Of a DNA stretch of 64,000 nucleotides, positions 34,324 to 45,365 are shown one piece after another; the first letter of the stretch is position 1, and each line of letters begins with the position of its first letter. A program made the translations under genes and the position numbers. The stretch spans positions 2,976,001-3,040,000 of the forward strand of contig JAEILZ010000004.1 in assembly GCA_018873225.1 (NCBI GenBank). Direction: 5' to 3'. The notes beneath the pieces are model-generated. The model did not search any database. It worked only from the letters and a program-made list of their open reading frames with translations, and had not been told where the DNA came from. Origin of the DNA: [Phialemoniopsis] sp. UDSM-2020. Taxonomy: Eukaryota; Ascomycota; Sordariomycetes; Thyridiales; Thyridiaceae.

Positions 34324-36528
34324 TTTAATGCAATGAATGAGCCAAAGTCAGCAATAGTTCTTCTGAGCATTGTGACAAGTGTGAAGGATATGCTGACAAT
34401 TTACATGCACCCATAAATATGAACACCTGCGGGCCCCTACAGATGAGTCTTTTACCTTCAAGGCTACCTGGAACAACATGAACCTGGTTGCGACCCAAAC
34501 GGCGACCGCCGCGCTCCTGGCTCGCTCTCTCCAAAAATAAGCATAAACGCGCGATAGCAGTCCCCTTTATTTCGTTTCCCTTGTTGCGGCTCATGGCGCC
34601 TAAAGAAGAGGCCTCATCCAGCTGTTTCAGTGTTGGCCATTTGAGTGGCCGTCGACTTAAGCGCTGGGTTGTCGAGATTAAAGTGTTGACGGATGGCGGC
34701 GCCTCCCTGAAACGGTTCAGCCCTAACCGCCCGCCAACAACAACCTCCAGAGCCGCTGAGCCAATCATTCCCAGTCATCCTTCCAGATCTGGGACGATGC
34801 TTCATGCGATCGGTCATGACTGCCCCAGGATTGGGGAATCTGCTCTTACGGAAATGGAAGGCACTGTCTTTCGCAATTCACATCATCTTACTTTCTTCAT
34901 CTTTCCATCGAGCTGGTGTTCTTTCTGCCCTTGGAATGGATCGTCACTTCGCAGCGTGCCATTCTTGCGCAAAAACCGGTTTAGATGTGGCTTGATAAGT
35001 CTGTCAGAAATGGAAATGAGCGTCACTCAGGTGGCAAACTTCTGGTGAGGGCGGCGCGAGACGGAGGCCTAAATCGCTGGTAGGGGCACTTTACAGCGCC
35101 CATTGGCTCTCGCTTCAGGACCCTGGGCTAGGCTAAAAGCTCTAGCGTCAGGGTGCCCTTGCGGGACGACCCTCCGTCATCCACTGACAACATGGCAAAC
35201 TGGGTCTCGCGTCCTTGTTTTGACTGCGACAGAGCATCGCTCGTCCAGTCATTGTCCCAGATCTCTGGCACACGTGCAGACCTCTCTCAAAATCCGCCAC
35301 GAGACGGCCATCGGGACCTCCAAAGCGATGTGCCTGCAGCAAGACCCTGAGGCTAGTGAGCACAGCCACCAGAGACGGGCGAACCGTTCGGTGCAGCCAT
35401 GTCTCTCTTTTCCCGTTTCCGGTCTCGCGACCCCGGCAACAATGTCGTCAGAGTGCATCGCGAAGAATTCTGGAACGTCGACTACGCTACTCGGACGAAT
35501 AAATGCCTACCAGTCCTCGCCTCCTCGCGCGGGTGAACCTTTGGAAGAGATGGGCACCATCCACCTCGTCGCTCAGAGGTGTCCCCTTGCATTCCCAGTA
35601 GAACCCAGAGATTAAGAGCATCGGTTTGACGTATATCTTGGCCTGCTGTCGCACCCTTCGGTGGGCACGCGCTGCGGCTTTTTGGTGTGCGTCGACTTAC
35701 ATTCCCGGATTCGACTGTGTGCAAGTCTACGATTTGGAGCGACTCACCTCAGCCCTGCCTCTTCGCCTTTGACCAGGGCAAGTCACCTGCTCATTTGCGA
35801 AAGAGTCACAAGGGCTGTCAAGGCTCTCTCAAAATAGCCCTCTGACAAAGGGCGTTCTTTTCGGCGCCTGTTACGGCCTGAAAGAGAGCGAGAGGGAGCC
35901 CTTGAACCGTTTTGCCAAGAAAGACGAGCGACTGGCTGCGAGTTGTCGAGAGCGTCTAAATCCACACAACCACGGGCGGCAAGCGACAAAGAACTGTCCA
36001 ACACCCTGTCTTTGTCGCCTGACGCTGAAACACGGTGGAATCACAATTAATCGATTGATTCTACCAGCCAGCCGCTTGCCTCGGCCTTTTTCGCTGGGCC
36101 TGAAACCACTTTCTCGTTGATTGTGGTGGCTGTAAAAAAGGTGTAAGTGACAATGGCTCTTACACTCACCACACCTCTTATTGAGGCGACTCACCCACAC
36201 TCACCCTATTGTCCTCGACTCTTTCTATTGTCCCGCCACCACTCTTCACCTTTTTTACTATTCACAGTCATGGATTCACGATAGACTTGGTTTCTTTCAT
36301 TGTCCCTTTCCTACTCTTTTTGGATTTTCTTTTCCTATCTCTGTCTGGGACTTTTCGCTTGCCTTTGCTTGTCTTTTCATCGTAATCATTCGCATACATT
36401 TCCACTGTGCAAACAAAACATCTCAAGCATCTAGAGTCGACCTCTTTTCATTATCACCAACTCTCGGGATACCCCAAGAAACAACCGAATCATAATACAG
36501 CTGTGCTGAAACCATTCACCAGGTCACC
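34324..36528. promoter_or_regulatory. Long intergenic region upstream of prm1
   Basis: About 2.2 kb without a supported gene. The last 350 bases (about 36180-36528) are pyrimidine-rich on the coding strand, as is common for fungal leaders and core promoters. A TGAAACA heptamer occurs at 36026-36032, identical to the yeast Ste12 pheromone response element. A 45-codon frame at 35399-35536 is open but unrecognised. Confidence 0.5.
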
Positions 36529-38745
36529 ATGTTTTCCTCCAAGGAAAAGTCTGGCAACACCTACCCGGACGTGCCAGCGTCCCTCAACCATGACTCCTTC
36601 GAGCTGCAAGAAGAGAAACGGAGGCAACTAGCACCGCCGCCCCCGGATACTGCAGGAAGCGTCACTCCCTACCTCGGTCTTCGAGCCAGGCTTTCGCAGA
36701 TCTGGATCAACCGCTGGACGGTGCTCCTCATCCTCGTTCTCGTCCGTGTCCTCATTCTTCTGGCCGGCCTCAACGACGACATCGGCGATGCAAAGGTCAA
36801 GGCCCTGTCGGCCTGCACCAAGGTGGAGGACATTGGTAGTGCCATGGCCTCCATGCCTCATTACCTCTCGGTCGGTGTCAACGCTGTCGCCGCCGACGGC
36901 ATCACGACCGCTGTCAACGGCATGGTCAGCCTCCTCATGATGATCATCACGGCCGTCGAGCAGCTGATCCTCTTCGTCATCAACATGTGGATTGGCACCT
37001 ACGTCTGCCTGACTGGAGCCGTCATCCACGGCACTCTCGACATTGGTGTCGGCGCCGCAGACGCTGCCACTAAGGCCATCAACGACGTGATCTTGGACGT
37101 CACCAACGGCCTCAACGACGATGTCAAGAAGGTGCAGGATGTCATCAACGACACCTTTGGCAAGATTGCCAGTGGGGTCAGCGGCCTCTTTGGCGGAAAG
37201 CTGGATCCTCCCAAGCTCGACATCAGCGGCCGCGTCAACGACCTGCGCAACATCAAAATTGACGACACCGAGTTCGTCAAGACTCTCAAGAACGTCAACG
37301 AGTCCATCCCGACGTACGACGAGGCCAAGAAAGCTACTGAGGATGCCATATCCATCCCCTTCAACATGCTCAAGGACCTCGTCAACAGCACCTACGGCGG
37401 CTACGCATTCGACAAGAAGGTCTTCCCTGTCGCGCAGAAGGAGGCGCTGAGCTTCTGCTCCTCCAACTCCAAGCTCAACGACTTCTTCGAGAACCTGTAC
37501 AAGCTCGCCGCCAAGGCCAAGATTGCCTTCATTGTCGTCATCCTCGTCCTCGCCATTCTCTCCTGTGTCGTCATGGCATGGTGGGAGATCAAGCGGTACC
37601 GCCGCCAGCAGCGCCACGCCAAGGTCTTCACCGAGCACGGCTACGACCCCATGGATGTTGTCTACATCGCCGGGCGACCCATCACCGCGACCGCAGGCAT
37701 CAAGATCGCTTCGCGCTTCTCTGGCAAGCGACAACTGCTGGTCCGCTGGGCTGTTGCCTACGGTACCTCTCTACCTGCCATTTTCGTCCTGTCTCTGGCC
37801 ATCGCCGGCTTCTTCTCCTGCCTGTGCCAGTTCATTCTCCTCCGCAGCATTCAGAACGAGGCGCCCGCCCTCGCCAATCAGGTCGGCAATTTTGCCGGCG
37901 ATGTCGTCACCACCCTCGAGGACGCATCCCAGAAGTGGGCTGTCGATGCCAACGGCGTCATCAATAGCTTCAACCAGGAGGTCAACGACGACCTCTTCGG
38001 CTGGGTCACCAACGCCACGACCGCCGTCAACAACACTCTCAACACCTTTACCACCGAGGTCAACGACGGCATCACCAAGGTTTTCGGCGGCACCGTCCTG
38101 GAGAACACGGTCCGCAACGTGGTCCGCTGCCTCATTGGCCTCAAGGTCGAGGCTGTCGAGAAGGGCCTGACGTGGGTGCACGACCATGCGCATGTGTCGT
38201 TCCCGCGCTTTCCCAACGACACCTTCTCGATGGGCGCCCAACAGTCGATCGAGGGCGACTCGGACCTGACGTCGTTCTTGTCGAGCCCGTCGAGCGTCAC
38301 GACCGACGAGATCACGGGCGCCGTCGATCACGTCGTGCGGCACATGCACAATGGCCTCATACAGGAGGCGCTCATCTCGACGGGCCTACTGCTGGTCTAC
38401 GTCATCATCATCATGATCGGTGTGGTCCGCAGCGCTGTCGGTATGATGACTCCTGACCGCACGCGAGGTGACGGTGGGCAGCGGTTTTACACGGGCGACG
38501 GGCGCGCGCCGATGAGCCCCCGCGGTGCTGCTAATACCGACGCCGCGCGCTTCCCGCAGTTTGGCGATGCCAGCGGCAGCTCAGCGCATCCCGACGACTT
38601 CGCTGCTTCGTCGTCTTCTCGGGATAATGAGAAGGCTGCGCAAGAGTACTGGAGCCAAAACTCTGTGCCGGGCGGCAGGGGCCTCAAGAGCCCTGGCCAC
38701 TGGCGCAAGAGCAGCTATGGGCACGTCGAGGATGCGCGGAGGTGA
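36529..38745 (+). CDS. prm1: Plasma membrane fusion protein Prm1
   Basis: An intronless 738-residue protein matching fungal Prm1, which acts at the plasma membrane when mating cells (and in some fungi vegetative hyphae) fuse. The N-terminus is cytosolic and polar. I see about five hydrophobic segments: residues 65-82 (VLLILVLVRVLILLAGL), 130-170, about 325-345 (AFIVVILVLAILSCVVMAWW), about 410-435 and about 620-645 (LLLVYVIIIMIGVV). Between them lie long, probably extracellular loops with several N-x-S/T sites and conserved cysteines. The C-terminal tail is Ser/Gly/Asp-rich and likely cytosolic. The length fits Sordariomycete orthologues, which are longer than the 661-residue yeast protein. 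Long antisense frames here are codon-bias shadows. Confidence 0.93.
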   Translation: MFSSKEKSGNTYPDVPASLNHDSFELQEEKRRQLAPPPPDTAGSVTPYLGLRARLSQIWINRWTVLLILVLVRVLILLAGLNDDIGDAKVKALSACTKVEDIGSAMASMPHYLSVGVNAVAADGITTAVNGMVSLLMMIITAVEQLILFVINMWIGTYVCLTGAVIHGTLDIGVGAADAATKAINDVILDVTNGLNDDVKKVQDVINDTFGKIASGVSGLFGGKLDPPKLDISGRVNDLRNIKIDDTEFVKTLKNVNESIPTYDEAKKATEDAISIPFNMLKDLVNSTYGGYAFDKKVFPVAQKEALSFCSSNSKLNDFFENLYKLAAKAKIAFIVVILVLAILSCVVMAWWEIKRYRRQQRHAKVFTEHGYDPMDVVYIAGRPITATAGIKIASRFSGKRQLLVRWAVAYGTSLPAIFVLSLAIAGFFSCLCQFILLRSIQNEAPALANQVGNFAGDVVTTLEDASQKWAVDANGVINSFNQEVNDDLFGWVTNATTAVNNTLNTFTTEVNDGITKVFGGTVLENTVRNVVRCLIGLKVEAVEKGLTWVHDHAHVSFPRFPNDTFSMGAQQSIEGDSDLTSFLSSPSSVTTDEITGAVDHVVRHMHNGLIQEALISTGLLLVYVIIIMIGVVRSAVGMMTPDRTRGDGGQRFYTGDGRAPMSPRGAANTDAARFPQFGDASGSSAHPDDFAASSSSRDNEKAAQEYWSQNSVPGGRGLKSPGHWRKSSYGHVEDARR

Positions 38746-39929
38746 TGAGAATCTTTTGTCGGGGCAGGTTTACCCGGCAAGGACTCTCATCTGCATAATG
38801 ATCTTTTTTGCATAGACCAGGGAGGCATGGCACTACGGAACAAAGGCGTTTTCACTCTTGGAAGGCAATGGATGTCTGCTTTTTTCATTCGCGCATCAAC
38901 TCTGTCTTTGTTGTTTTTGCGCTTTCATAAAGACTGCAAGACTGGATAATTTGTGGCAAAGGAAGGGAGGACAACAACTTGATCACTGCTTTCATTTCAA
39001 GTCAGTCATTAGATGAGCGTTACGCTACACATGTGGCACCGCAAGGTGTCTGCTTTATTACCTCCCCTTTACATTCGATACCATCATTCGATCCATGTAA
39101 TTATTAGTCTGCTGCACGAACAGCTGTCTAAACAAAACACAATACATACCCCAGATTGATTTAAAAATGATGAAACGTGCCATGAAGCCGAACTGTGCCT
39201 TTGGTTTTCCGTGAGCGAAGAGACCAAAAGATATGTGGTGATTTATCACCAAATGATTGAATAAGTCGTACTTCGAAGAGATTAATCCTGCCGATCTCGG
39301 TGACTCACCGCTTGTTATTATGATTATGAAAGTGTTTGGTGAAAGATCACCAAATGCTGGGGGATCTCGGGGGCTGGCTGGCGGGTAAGATCAATGGATT
39401 CAATCTGTTAGGAAAGGGTTTGGTGATAAATCACCAAATGGCTTACCCAGGTACTGCTGGGGAGGTACCATTTGGCGCTAAGGGGCGTTGTATTACACTG
39501 CTATTTGGTGATTTATCACCAAATGGATTGCCGTGGACTAAATTGGCGCTAGTCGTGGCCGCTCTCATTGAGCCGCAGGATTGTATTAGACGCGGATTTG
39601 GTGATAAATCACCAAATGCTTTTGTCTGGGGACGCCCCGGGCTCCACATCTTTTTTATCTATCTTTTTTTATCGGCGGCCTTGAGTGGCGGCCATGTCGA
39701 TTTTGGCGGAGGGGCAGCGCCCGCAATACATGTGTGTCTCTTCCGTGGGGTCGGATCTCACTGTGCTCGCCCTCCCAAAAAATTGTTTTGACTCACGTCA
39801 CAGTCGTCCACGGATAACGGGTATATAACTGCTGCTTTTTCGCAACCTGTTCTTCTGGTTTGCCCTTCCGACTGTCCTATCCCTTTCAATTGCATCAGTC
39901 GTGCTTCAATTGATACCCCAGACTTCACC
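38746..39929. promoter_or_regulatory. prm1 3' end and tryptophan synthase promoter
   Basis: 1184 bases between two plus-strand genes. Within it, 39234-39616 holds five copies of a palindrome (listed separately). The 150 bases before the tryptophan synthase ATG are pyrimidine-rich. I saw no canonical TGACTC (Gcn4/CPC1) box close to the ATG, apart from tgactc at 39301 and 39790. Confidence 0.5.
39234..39616. repeat. Array of five 20-nt palindromes, consensus TTTGGTGATWWATCACCAAA
   Basis: The 16-nt core TGGTGATWWATCACCA starts at 39236, 39337, 39421, 39506 and 39599. The copies at 39421, 39506 and 39599 have perfect arms extending two or three bases further (AA/TT and A/T). The 39236 copy has one arm mismatch just outside the core. 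The 39337 copy is degenerate in the centre (GAAAGA). The central WW is TT in copies 1 and 4 and AA in copies 3 and 5, so the copies alternate in orientation. Spacings are 101, 84, 85 and 93 nt, while the sequence between copies is not repeated. I saw no further copy elsewhere in the window. Confidence 0.9.
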
Positions 39930-42389
39930 ATGGAGGCTCTCAAGAAGACGTTTCAGCAGTGCAAGGCCGAGAACCGGGTATGTTCCTCTCTTGTCTGGGC
40001 ACATCTGCCCATATGCGATGGCGACGATACCGAGATAATCCTTGCTAACCGTGGTTGTCGTAACAGTCTGCCCTCGTCACCTATGTCACTGCCGGCTACC
40101 CTAGGGCCGAGGATACCACCGGTATCATGCTGGCCATGGAGAAGGGCGGTGCCGGTATGTTGCGCTCCGTTGCCGGGATCGGAGAAGTCTTGTACTGACG
40201 GCCGTTGAACACAGATATCATTGAGCTCGGTGTGCCCTTCACCGACCCCATCGCCGACGGCCCGACCATTCAGACTGCCAATACTGTACGTTGCCCCTCG
40301 AACACTCCCTACAGTCATTTGTTCTGACTCTTGCCCTGCTAGATTGCCCTAGAAAATGGCGTCACCATCACCACAACCCTTCAGATGATCCGCGATGCAC
40401 GGAAACAAGGACTCCGGGTCCCGGTCCTGCTGATGGGCTACTACAACCCCATGCGCGCATACGGAGAGGAGAAACTCATGCAAGCCTGCAAGGAGGCCGG
40501 AGTCAATGGCTTTATCCTGGTCGACCTGCCGCCAGAGGAGGCCGTCTCCTTCAGGAAGGTCTGCAGCAGTGCCGGGTACGTACTCACCACCACTTCCTTC
40601 TCGCAAGACACTTGCTAACCTCTCTCGTTGTCGACTACAGTCTCTCATACGTTCCCCTCATCGCGCCTGCAACCACCGACGCTCGCATGCGCCTCCTCTG
40701 CCAGCTCGCCGACTCCTTCATCTACGTCGTCTCCCGCATGGGCGTCACGGGCGCCCTCGGCACCCTAAACGCAAACCTCCCCGAGCTCCTCCAGCGTGTA
40801 AAGAAGTACAGCGGCGACAAGCCGGCGGCGGTTGGCTTTGGTGTGTCGACTAGGGAGCACTTCCAGAGCGTGGCCCAGATCGCCGACGGTGTCGTTGTCG
40901 GCAGCCAGATCGTCACCACCCTGCGCACGGCCGAGGGCGACAAGCTGAAGGCTGTCGAGGACTTCTGCAGCTACCTCGGTGGCCGCGTCCCCGAGACCAC
41001 CCGCGAGGTCGGCGTCATCGAGACCCTGGCCGCCGCCCAGGAGCCCATTGGCGAGGCCCACGTCGATGGCGTCGTCCGCGACCGCGACAGCGACCTCGTC
41101 GCCCAGCTCGCCGCCATGCACGGCAAGATCCCCGACCGCTTCGGCGAGTACGGCGGCCAGTACGTGCCCGAGTCGCTCATGGACTGCCTGTCGCAGCTCG
41201 AGGACGGCTTCAACCAGATCAAGGACAGCGAGGAGTTCTGGAAGGAGTACAGGACCTACTACGACTACATTGGCCGCCCCGGCCACCTGCATCTTGCCGA
41301 GCGCCTGACGGAGCACGCCGGCGGCGCCAACATCTGGCTCAAGCGCGAGGACCTGAACCACACCGGCAGCCACAAGGTCAACAACGCCCTCGGACAGGTC
41401 CTGCTGGCGAGGAGGCTCGGCAAGACCAAGATCATCGCCGAGACGGGCGCTGGTCAGCACGGTGTCGCCACCGCGACTATTTGTGCCAAGTTTGGCATGG
41501 AGTGCACGGTCTACATGGGTGCTGTAAGTCAACATTCACACTAACTGGTATCTTCAATATGAGCCAGGTCTAACAAATATAATAGGAGGACGTCCGCCGT
41601 CAAGCCCTCAACGTCTTCCGCATGAAGCTCCTCGGCGCCAAGGTCATCGCCGTCGAGGCCGGCTCCCGCACCCTCCGCGACGCCGTCAACGAGGCCCTGC
41701 GCTCTTGGGTCGTCAACCTCGAGGATACCCACTACGTCATCGGCTCGGCCATCGGGCCTCACCCCTTCCCCACCATCGTGCGCACCTTCCAGTCCGTCAT
41801 CGGCCGCGAGACTCGCGAGCAGCTCCTTGAGAAGCGCGGCAAGCTGCCCGACGCCGTTGTCGCGTGCGTCGGCGGTGGCTCCAACGCCGTGGGCATGTTC
41901 TACCCCTTCAGCAACGATCCCACCGTCAAGCTCCTCGGCGTCGAGGCCGGCGGCGACGGCATCGACACCGACAGGCACTCGGCGACCCTGGCCGCCGGCA
42001 CCCAGGGCGTGCTGCACGGCGTTAGGACGTACGTCCTGCAGAACCAGGACGGCCAGATTCTCGACACGCACTCCGTGTCCGCCGGTCTCGACTACCCCGG
42101 CGTCGGCCCGGAGCTGGCGCAGTGGAAGGACAGCTCGCGGGCCAAGTTCATTGCGGCAACAGACGCGCAGGCGTTCGCGGGCTTCAAGCTCATCTCCCAG
42201 CTCGAGGGTATCATCCCCGCGCTCGAGACGGCGCACGCCGTCTACGGCGCCGTCGAGCTGGCCAAGACGATGAAGCCCGGCGAGGACATTGTTATCTGTG
42301 TCAGTGGTCGTGGTGATAAGGATGTGCAGAGCGTGGCGGACGAACTGCCTAGGTTGGGACCCCAGATTGGCTGGGATCTGCGGTTCTAG
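39930..42389 (+). CDS. trp-3: Tryptophan synthase, fused alpha and beta chains
   Basis: Six exons (39930-39977, 40067-40154, 40215-40285, 40343-40575, 40641-41523, 41586-42389) give 708 residues, as in other fungi. Residues 1 to about 250 form the alpha TIM barrel, which cleaves indole-3-glycerol phosphate. The catalytic Glu and Asp are in [16 protein letters not shown], and [11 protein letters not shown] follows. After a linker, the beta chain (from about residue 300) joins indole to serine with PLP. The PLP lysine is in [13 protein letters not shown], and GGGSNAVG binds the phosphate. Both active sites are complete. The enzyme is cytosolic and catalyses the last steps of tryptophan synthesis. 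The first three introns fall in the alpha half, and their acceptors were chosen by phase. An array of palindromes lies 315-695 bases upstream. Confidence 0.96.
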
Positions 42390-42688
42390 ATGCGTACATA
42401 TGGGATGAATATAAGGCTGCTAGACAAGAGAAAAGAAGGTCTGGGTGCGTTTTAGTCATATAGATATCGGCTGGAGTTTGGTGAAGAAAAATATGATATG
42501 ATCAAATTTTTGAAAGATCTATGCCTGAGTTCTGCATGCCTGCTGTGATAGAAAGGCTGCTTTGTGTCGAGTTTATACATATGATACAAGTGGCATGGCT
42601 GGAAAATGGTACAAGAGAGTACAGCACGCGACCTCGACTCAGCCGGTTGCGTACGCATCTGCCGTCGAGATGCCGGTCCGCCAATAGC

Positions 42689-43387
42689 CTACTTCCTCGG
42701 CTGCTCCTTCATGAAGCCCTCCTCGCTGCTAAGATCAATCTCCTCCTCCCCGTCAATGATCCGTTGCGTCTCCTCCACAAGGCTCTCCCTCGTCACACCC
42801 TCGGCCTCGAGCTCCACCGGCACCACGTCCTCCTCCACAGCGGCCTTGGGCGGCAGTCCCAGCGCCGCCCTCTCGGCCGCGAACCGCGCCTTCACGCTCT
42901 CCGTCTGCATCACCCTCCACCGCAGCTTCCACCCCCAGGGCCCCAGCTCCGCCAGCCGCGCGCTCTTGCTGCCGAGCAGGTACTCGTCGAGCCCGCCCTC
43001 CTTGTCGACGGTGCGCAGGACGCGCGTCGTGGCGCGCGTGCGCACCCACGCGCCCAAGGAAGCGGACCACAGGCGCTTGCGCTGCACGTTGGGCCGCCAG
43101 ACGCGCCTGTTCTTGATCTCGTTGCGCTCCGAGACGGTGTTGCCGAAGCGGATGCGCGCCGAGCCGTAGAGCCCTTTGTTGGACTGCTTGTAGACGGGGC
43201 GGTCGCCTAGGGGGTAGGAGGGGATGTGAGGCTGGTGGGCTGTGGGCGAGGGGATTGGGGGTTCCGTTGGGGAGAGGGCTTGTTGTTTGTAGAGGGTTCG
43301 GGGGGTGGAGGAGAATGTGCGTAGGAAGGTTGTTGTCTGGGTGTGCGTGGTGGTGAGGCGCCGGGCGGCGGGTATTATTGAGGCCAT
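42689..43387 (-). CDS. mrpl24: Mitochondrial large-subunit ribosomal protein bL28m (Mrpl24 family)
   Basis: An intronless 232-residue protein. The N-terminus is rich in Arg, Ser and Thr without acidic residues for about 38 positions (AARRLTTTHTQTTTFLRTFSS), a mitochondrial targeting presequence. The bL28 core follows: YGSARIRFGNTVSERNEIKNRRVWRPNVQRKRLWS, with the N-x-R-x-W-x-P-N pattern conserved from bacteria, and then LGAWVRTRATTRVLRTVDKEGGLDEYLL. The acidic C-terminal extension (residues about 185-232) is typical of fungal mitoribosomal proteins. It works in the mitochondrial large ribosomal subunit. It is divergent from the coiled-coil gene at 43909. The 299-base gap to tryptophan synthase is convergent. 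Confidence 0.9.
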   Translation of the reverse strand: MASIIPAARRLTTTHTQTTTFLRTFSSTPRTLYKQQALSPTEPPIPSPTAHQPHIPSYPLGDRPVYKQSNKGLYGSARIRFGNTVSERNEIKNRRVWRPNVQRKRLWSASLGAWVRTRATTRVLRTVDKEGGLDEYLLGSKSARLAELGPWGWKLRWRVMQTESVKARFAAERAALGLPPKAAVEEDVVPVELEAEGVTRESLVEETQRIIDGEEEIDLSSEEGFMKEQPRK

Positions 43388-43908
43388 GGCTGGCGGTGGT
43401 GAGCTTGTGTGAGCTCTATGTGGTTATGGCGGTGGTGATTGGGCTTATGAGGTTGACATATCCGATTTTGAGGGAGTGGCGGCCTGAATTGGAGGCGTTA
43501 TGCTGTATCTGCTTGAACTTCGTGCTCCTATGATGGTGATGCTTGAGTGGGCTGTTCGACGTTGAAATTTCGATGGAGACATCGGCGATTGGGTTATTCC
43601 GTGTTGCTTGTTTGTGAGCCTGGCTGGACCGAGTTGAGCCAAATTTCTGGCTTACAGGGCCCCAACTACTGAATAATTAGCGCTGCTGATAAGGCCTTTC
43701 CAGCACCTGAGCTCTCCCATTCTGGAAATCTTTAGTGGGGTTTCCAATCGATCATGTTGAGATAACCACGGTAAACACAGGCACTTATCCTAGCCCCACG
43801 GCCATACTCATACCCGCCGGCTATCAGAAAGGTCAACAACAACTTGCGGAAAAGTTACCCTGCAGACTGAACGTTTCTTTTCTTTAAAGAGAAGGGTGGG
43901 ACGGAATC
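43388..43908. promoter_or_regulatory. Divergent promoter, bL28m / coiled-coil protein
   Basis: 521 bases between divergent start codons. No coding sequence is supported here. Confidence 0.45.
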
Positions 43909-45026
43909 ATGCTTCCTCCCGTCGACGAGACTGTTCTGCAGCAAAACCCAGACTTTGCAGCGCTGTACAAGACGCTCACGACAGCGGTATTGAATCACGA
44001 TGGCTCGACCAAGGCGGATCACTCTCACAAGGAGAGAGAAGCCGTGCAAAAGGTATACTTCCTAGCAAAACACCTAAACAATTGGCCTTCACTGACATCC
44101 ATGATCAAACACAGGAGCTCAAAACGCACAGGTTAAACGCAGCAAAGCAGCACCTCCTGTCCCAGGCCCTGTCCACCGCCGCTCCTCCGCCCGAGACAAA
44201 GCCGCCCACAGCCGCCCCACGCCGCGGCGCCCGAGCACAACTGCCGAAGCCCGGCTCCGACATATCTTTCTCCCCCGAGCTCCTCGACCTTCTCGTCCTC
44301 CTCCCCCAACTCCTCGACGAAGAAGCAGACACCCAACTCTCGCCAGAATCGACCGCCCTCCTGCTCTCCAACCCTCCCCTGTCCGCCCTCCCGGACCTCC
44401 TCCCGCAACTCGCACAGCTCGTCTCCACGTCCCTGCACGCAGGCGCCCTCTCCCTAGCACGCATAGCCAACCCGTCCACGAACCCGTCGTATCTCCACCG
44501 CTCCATCCCGACCCTCCCCTCATACGCAGCCTCTCTCGCTCCGGCGGTAGCAGAAGCTAGATCGGACCTAAACAAGTCCCGCCTCAAGACCGCCGCGGCC
44601 GCAGGCAACCTCGTCGCCGCGCAGACCGCCGTGCTGACGACGCTCCTGCGCTCCCTCGAGGCCAAGCACGGCACCGTCGCGCGCTCCCTCGAGCTGCGCG
44701 CCGAGGACGTGTCCCTCGCGGCGCAGCGGGCCGAGGCGCAGAGCGAGAGCGCGCTGTGGACGGCCCGGCGCGACGTCTACACGCCCGAGGCCCGGGCCGC
44801 GCTGAGGGGGTACGCGGCGCACCTGCGCGACGGGCGGGCGCGGGCCGAGGAGCAGATGCGCAACGCCGAGGCCGAACTCGCTGAGTACGGGGTCGCTGTG
44901 AGGGAAGGCGAAGCCGGCGACGAGGGGAAAGAGCGGACGATGCGTGAGATGGCGAGGGTGTACCGCGAGATGGGGCGGCAGCTTGAGGAGGTCAGGGGGG
45001 ATTTGGAGAGGCTTGGGAAGGCTTGA
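43909..45026 (+). CDS. Conserved fungal coiled-coil protein, function unknown
   Basis: Two exons (43909-44052 and 44115-45026) around a 62-nt GTATAC...CACAG phase-0 intron give 351 residues. The N-terminus (LPPVDETVLQQNPDFAALY, then LNHDGSTK) looks strongly conserved in type. The middle is rich in Leu/Pro (LLDLLVLLPQLLDEEADTQ), and residues about 210-350 are Ala/Arg/Glu-rich with heptad periodicity, suggesting a coiled coil. No catalytic motif, signal peptide or transmembrane helix is visible. Proteins of this build occur in structural complexes such as spindle or tethering complexes, but I cannot place it in one. The upstream open extension (43896) adds no homology, so the ATG at 43909 was preferred. 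Confidence 0.75.
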
Positions 45027-45365
45027 CACGAATTGGAATGATTGTATGATCTTGACGGTATGTGAAAAGTCGTATCGCTTATTCCCCGACCATGATGTCA
45101 CGTATTATCACGAACTAAACAAGATGAAGCCTATAGACTTTGAGGATATCATGAATGCTCTTGGTACAATTTTTGTGCGTGTCGTCTATCTAGATACACA
45201 ACCTGCCCAGGGGCTCGTCTATATCCATCCGGTGTGTAGACAAAAGAAAAGACTGAAAAGTTTTTCCCGCCCTGTCTAGATCCGCCCACGACGTTTCGAC
45301 CCAACTCGCCGATTTTCTACCTCACACACACCATCACCACATCACCAACTCACGAAAGGCTGAAC
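45027..45365. other. Convergent 3' region before aspartate aminotransferase
   Basis: 339 bases between convergent stops. No gene seen; 3' untranslated regions expected. Confidence 0.45.

Noticed and set aside
36628..37734. 368-codon open frame on the minus strand
   Set aside because: It lies wholly antisense to prm1 and its Asp/Glu/Val-rich translation mirrors the GC-biased codons of the real gene.
39234..39616. CRISPR-like array
   Set aside because: The regular repeat and spacer look is superficial: repeats are palindromic, alternate in orientation, spacers are 68-85 nt, and the genome is eukaryotic.
39336..39791. 151-codon frame with repeated GDLSPN/GDKSPN motifs
   Set aside because: The repeated peptide arises only from translating the palindrome array; the intervening residues are not protein-like.
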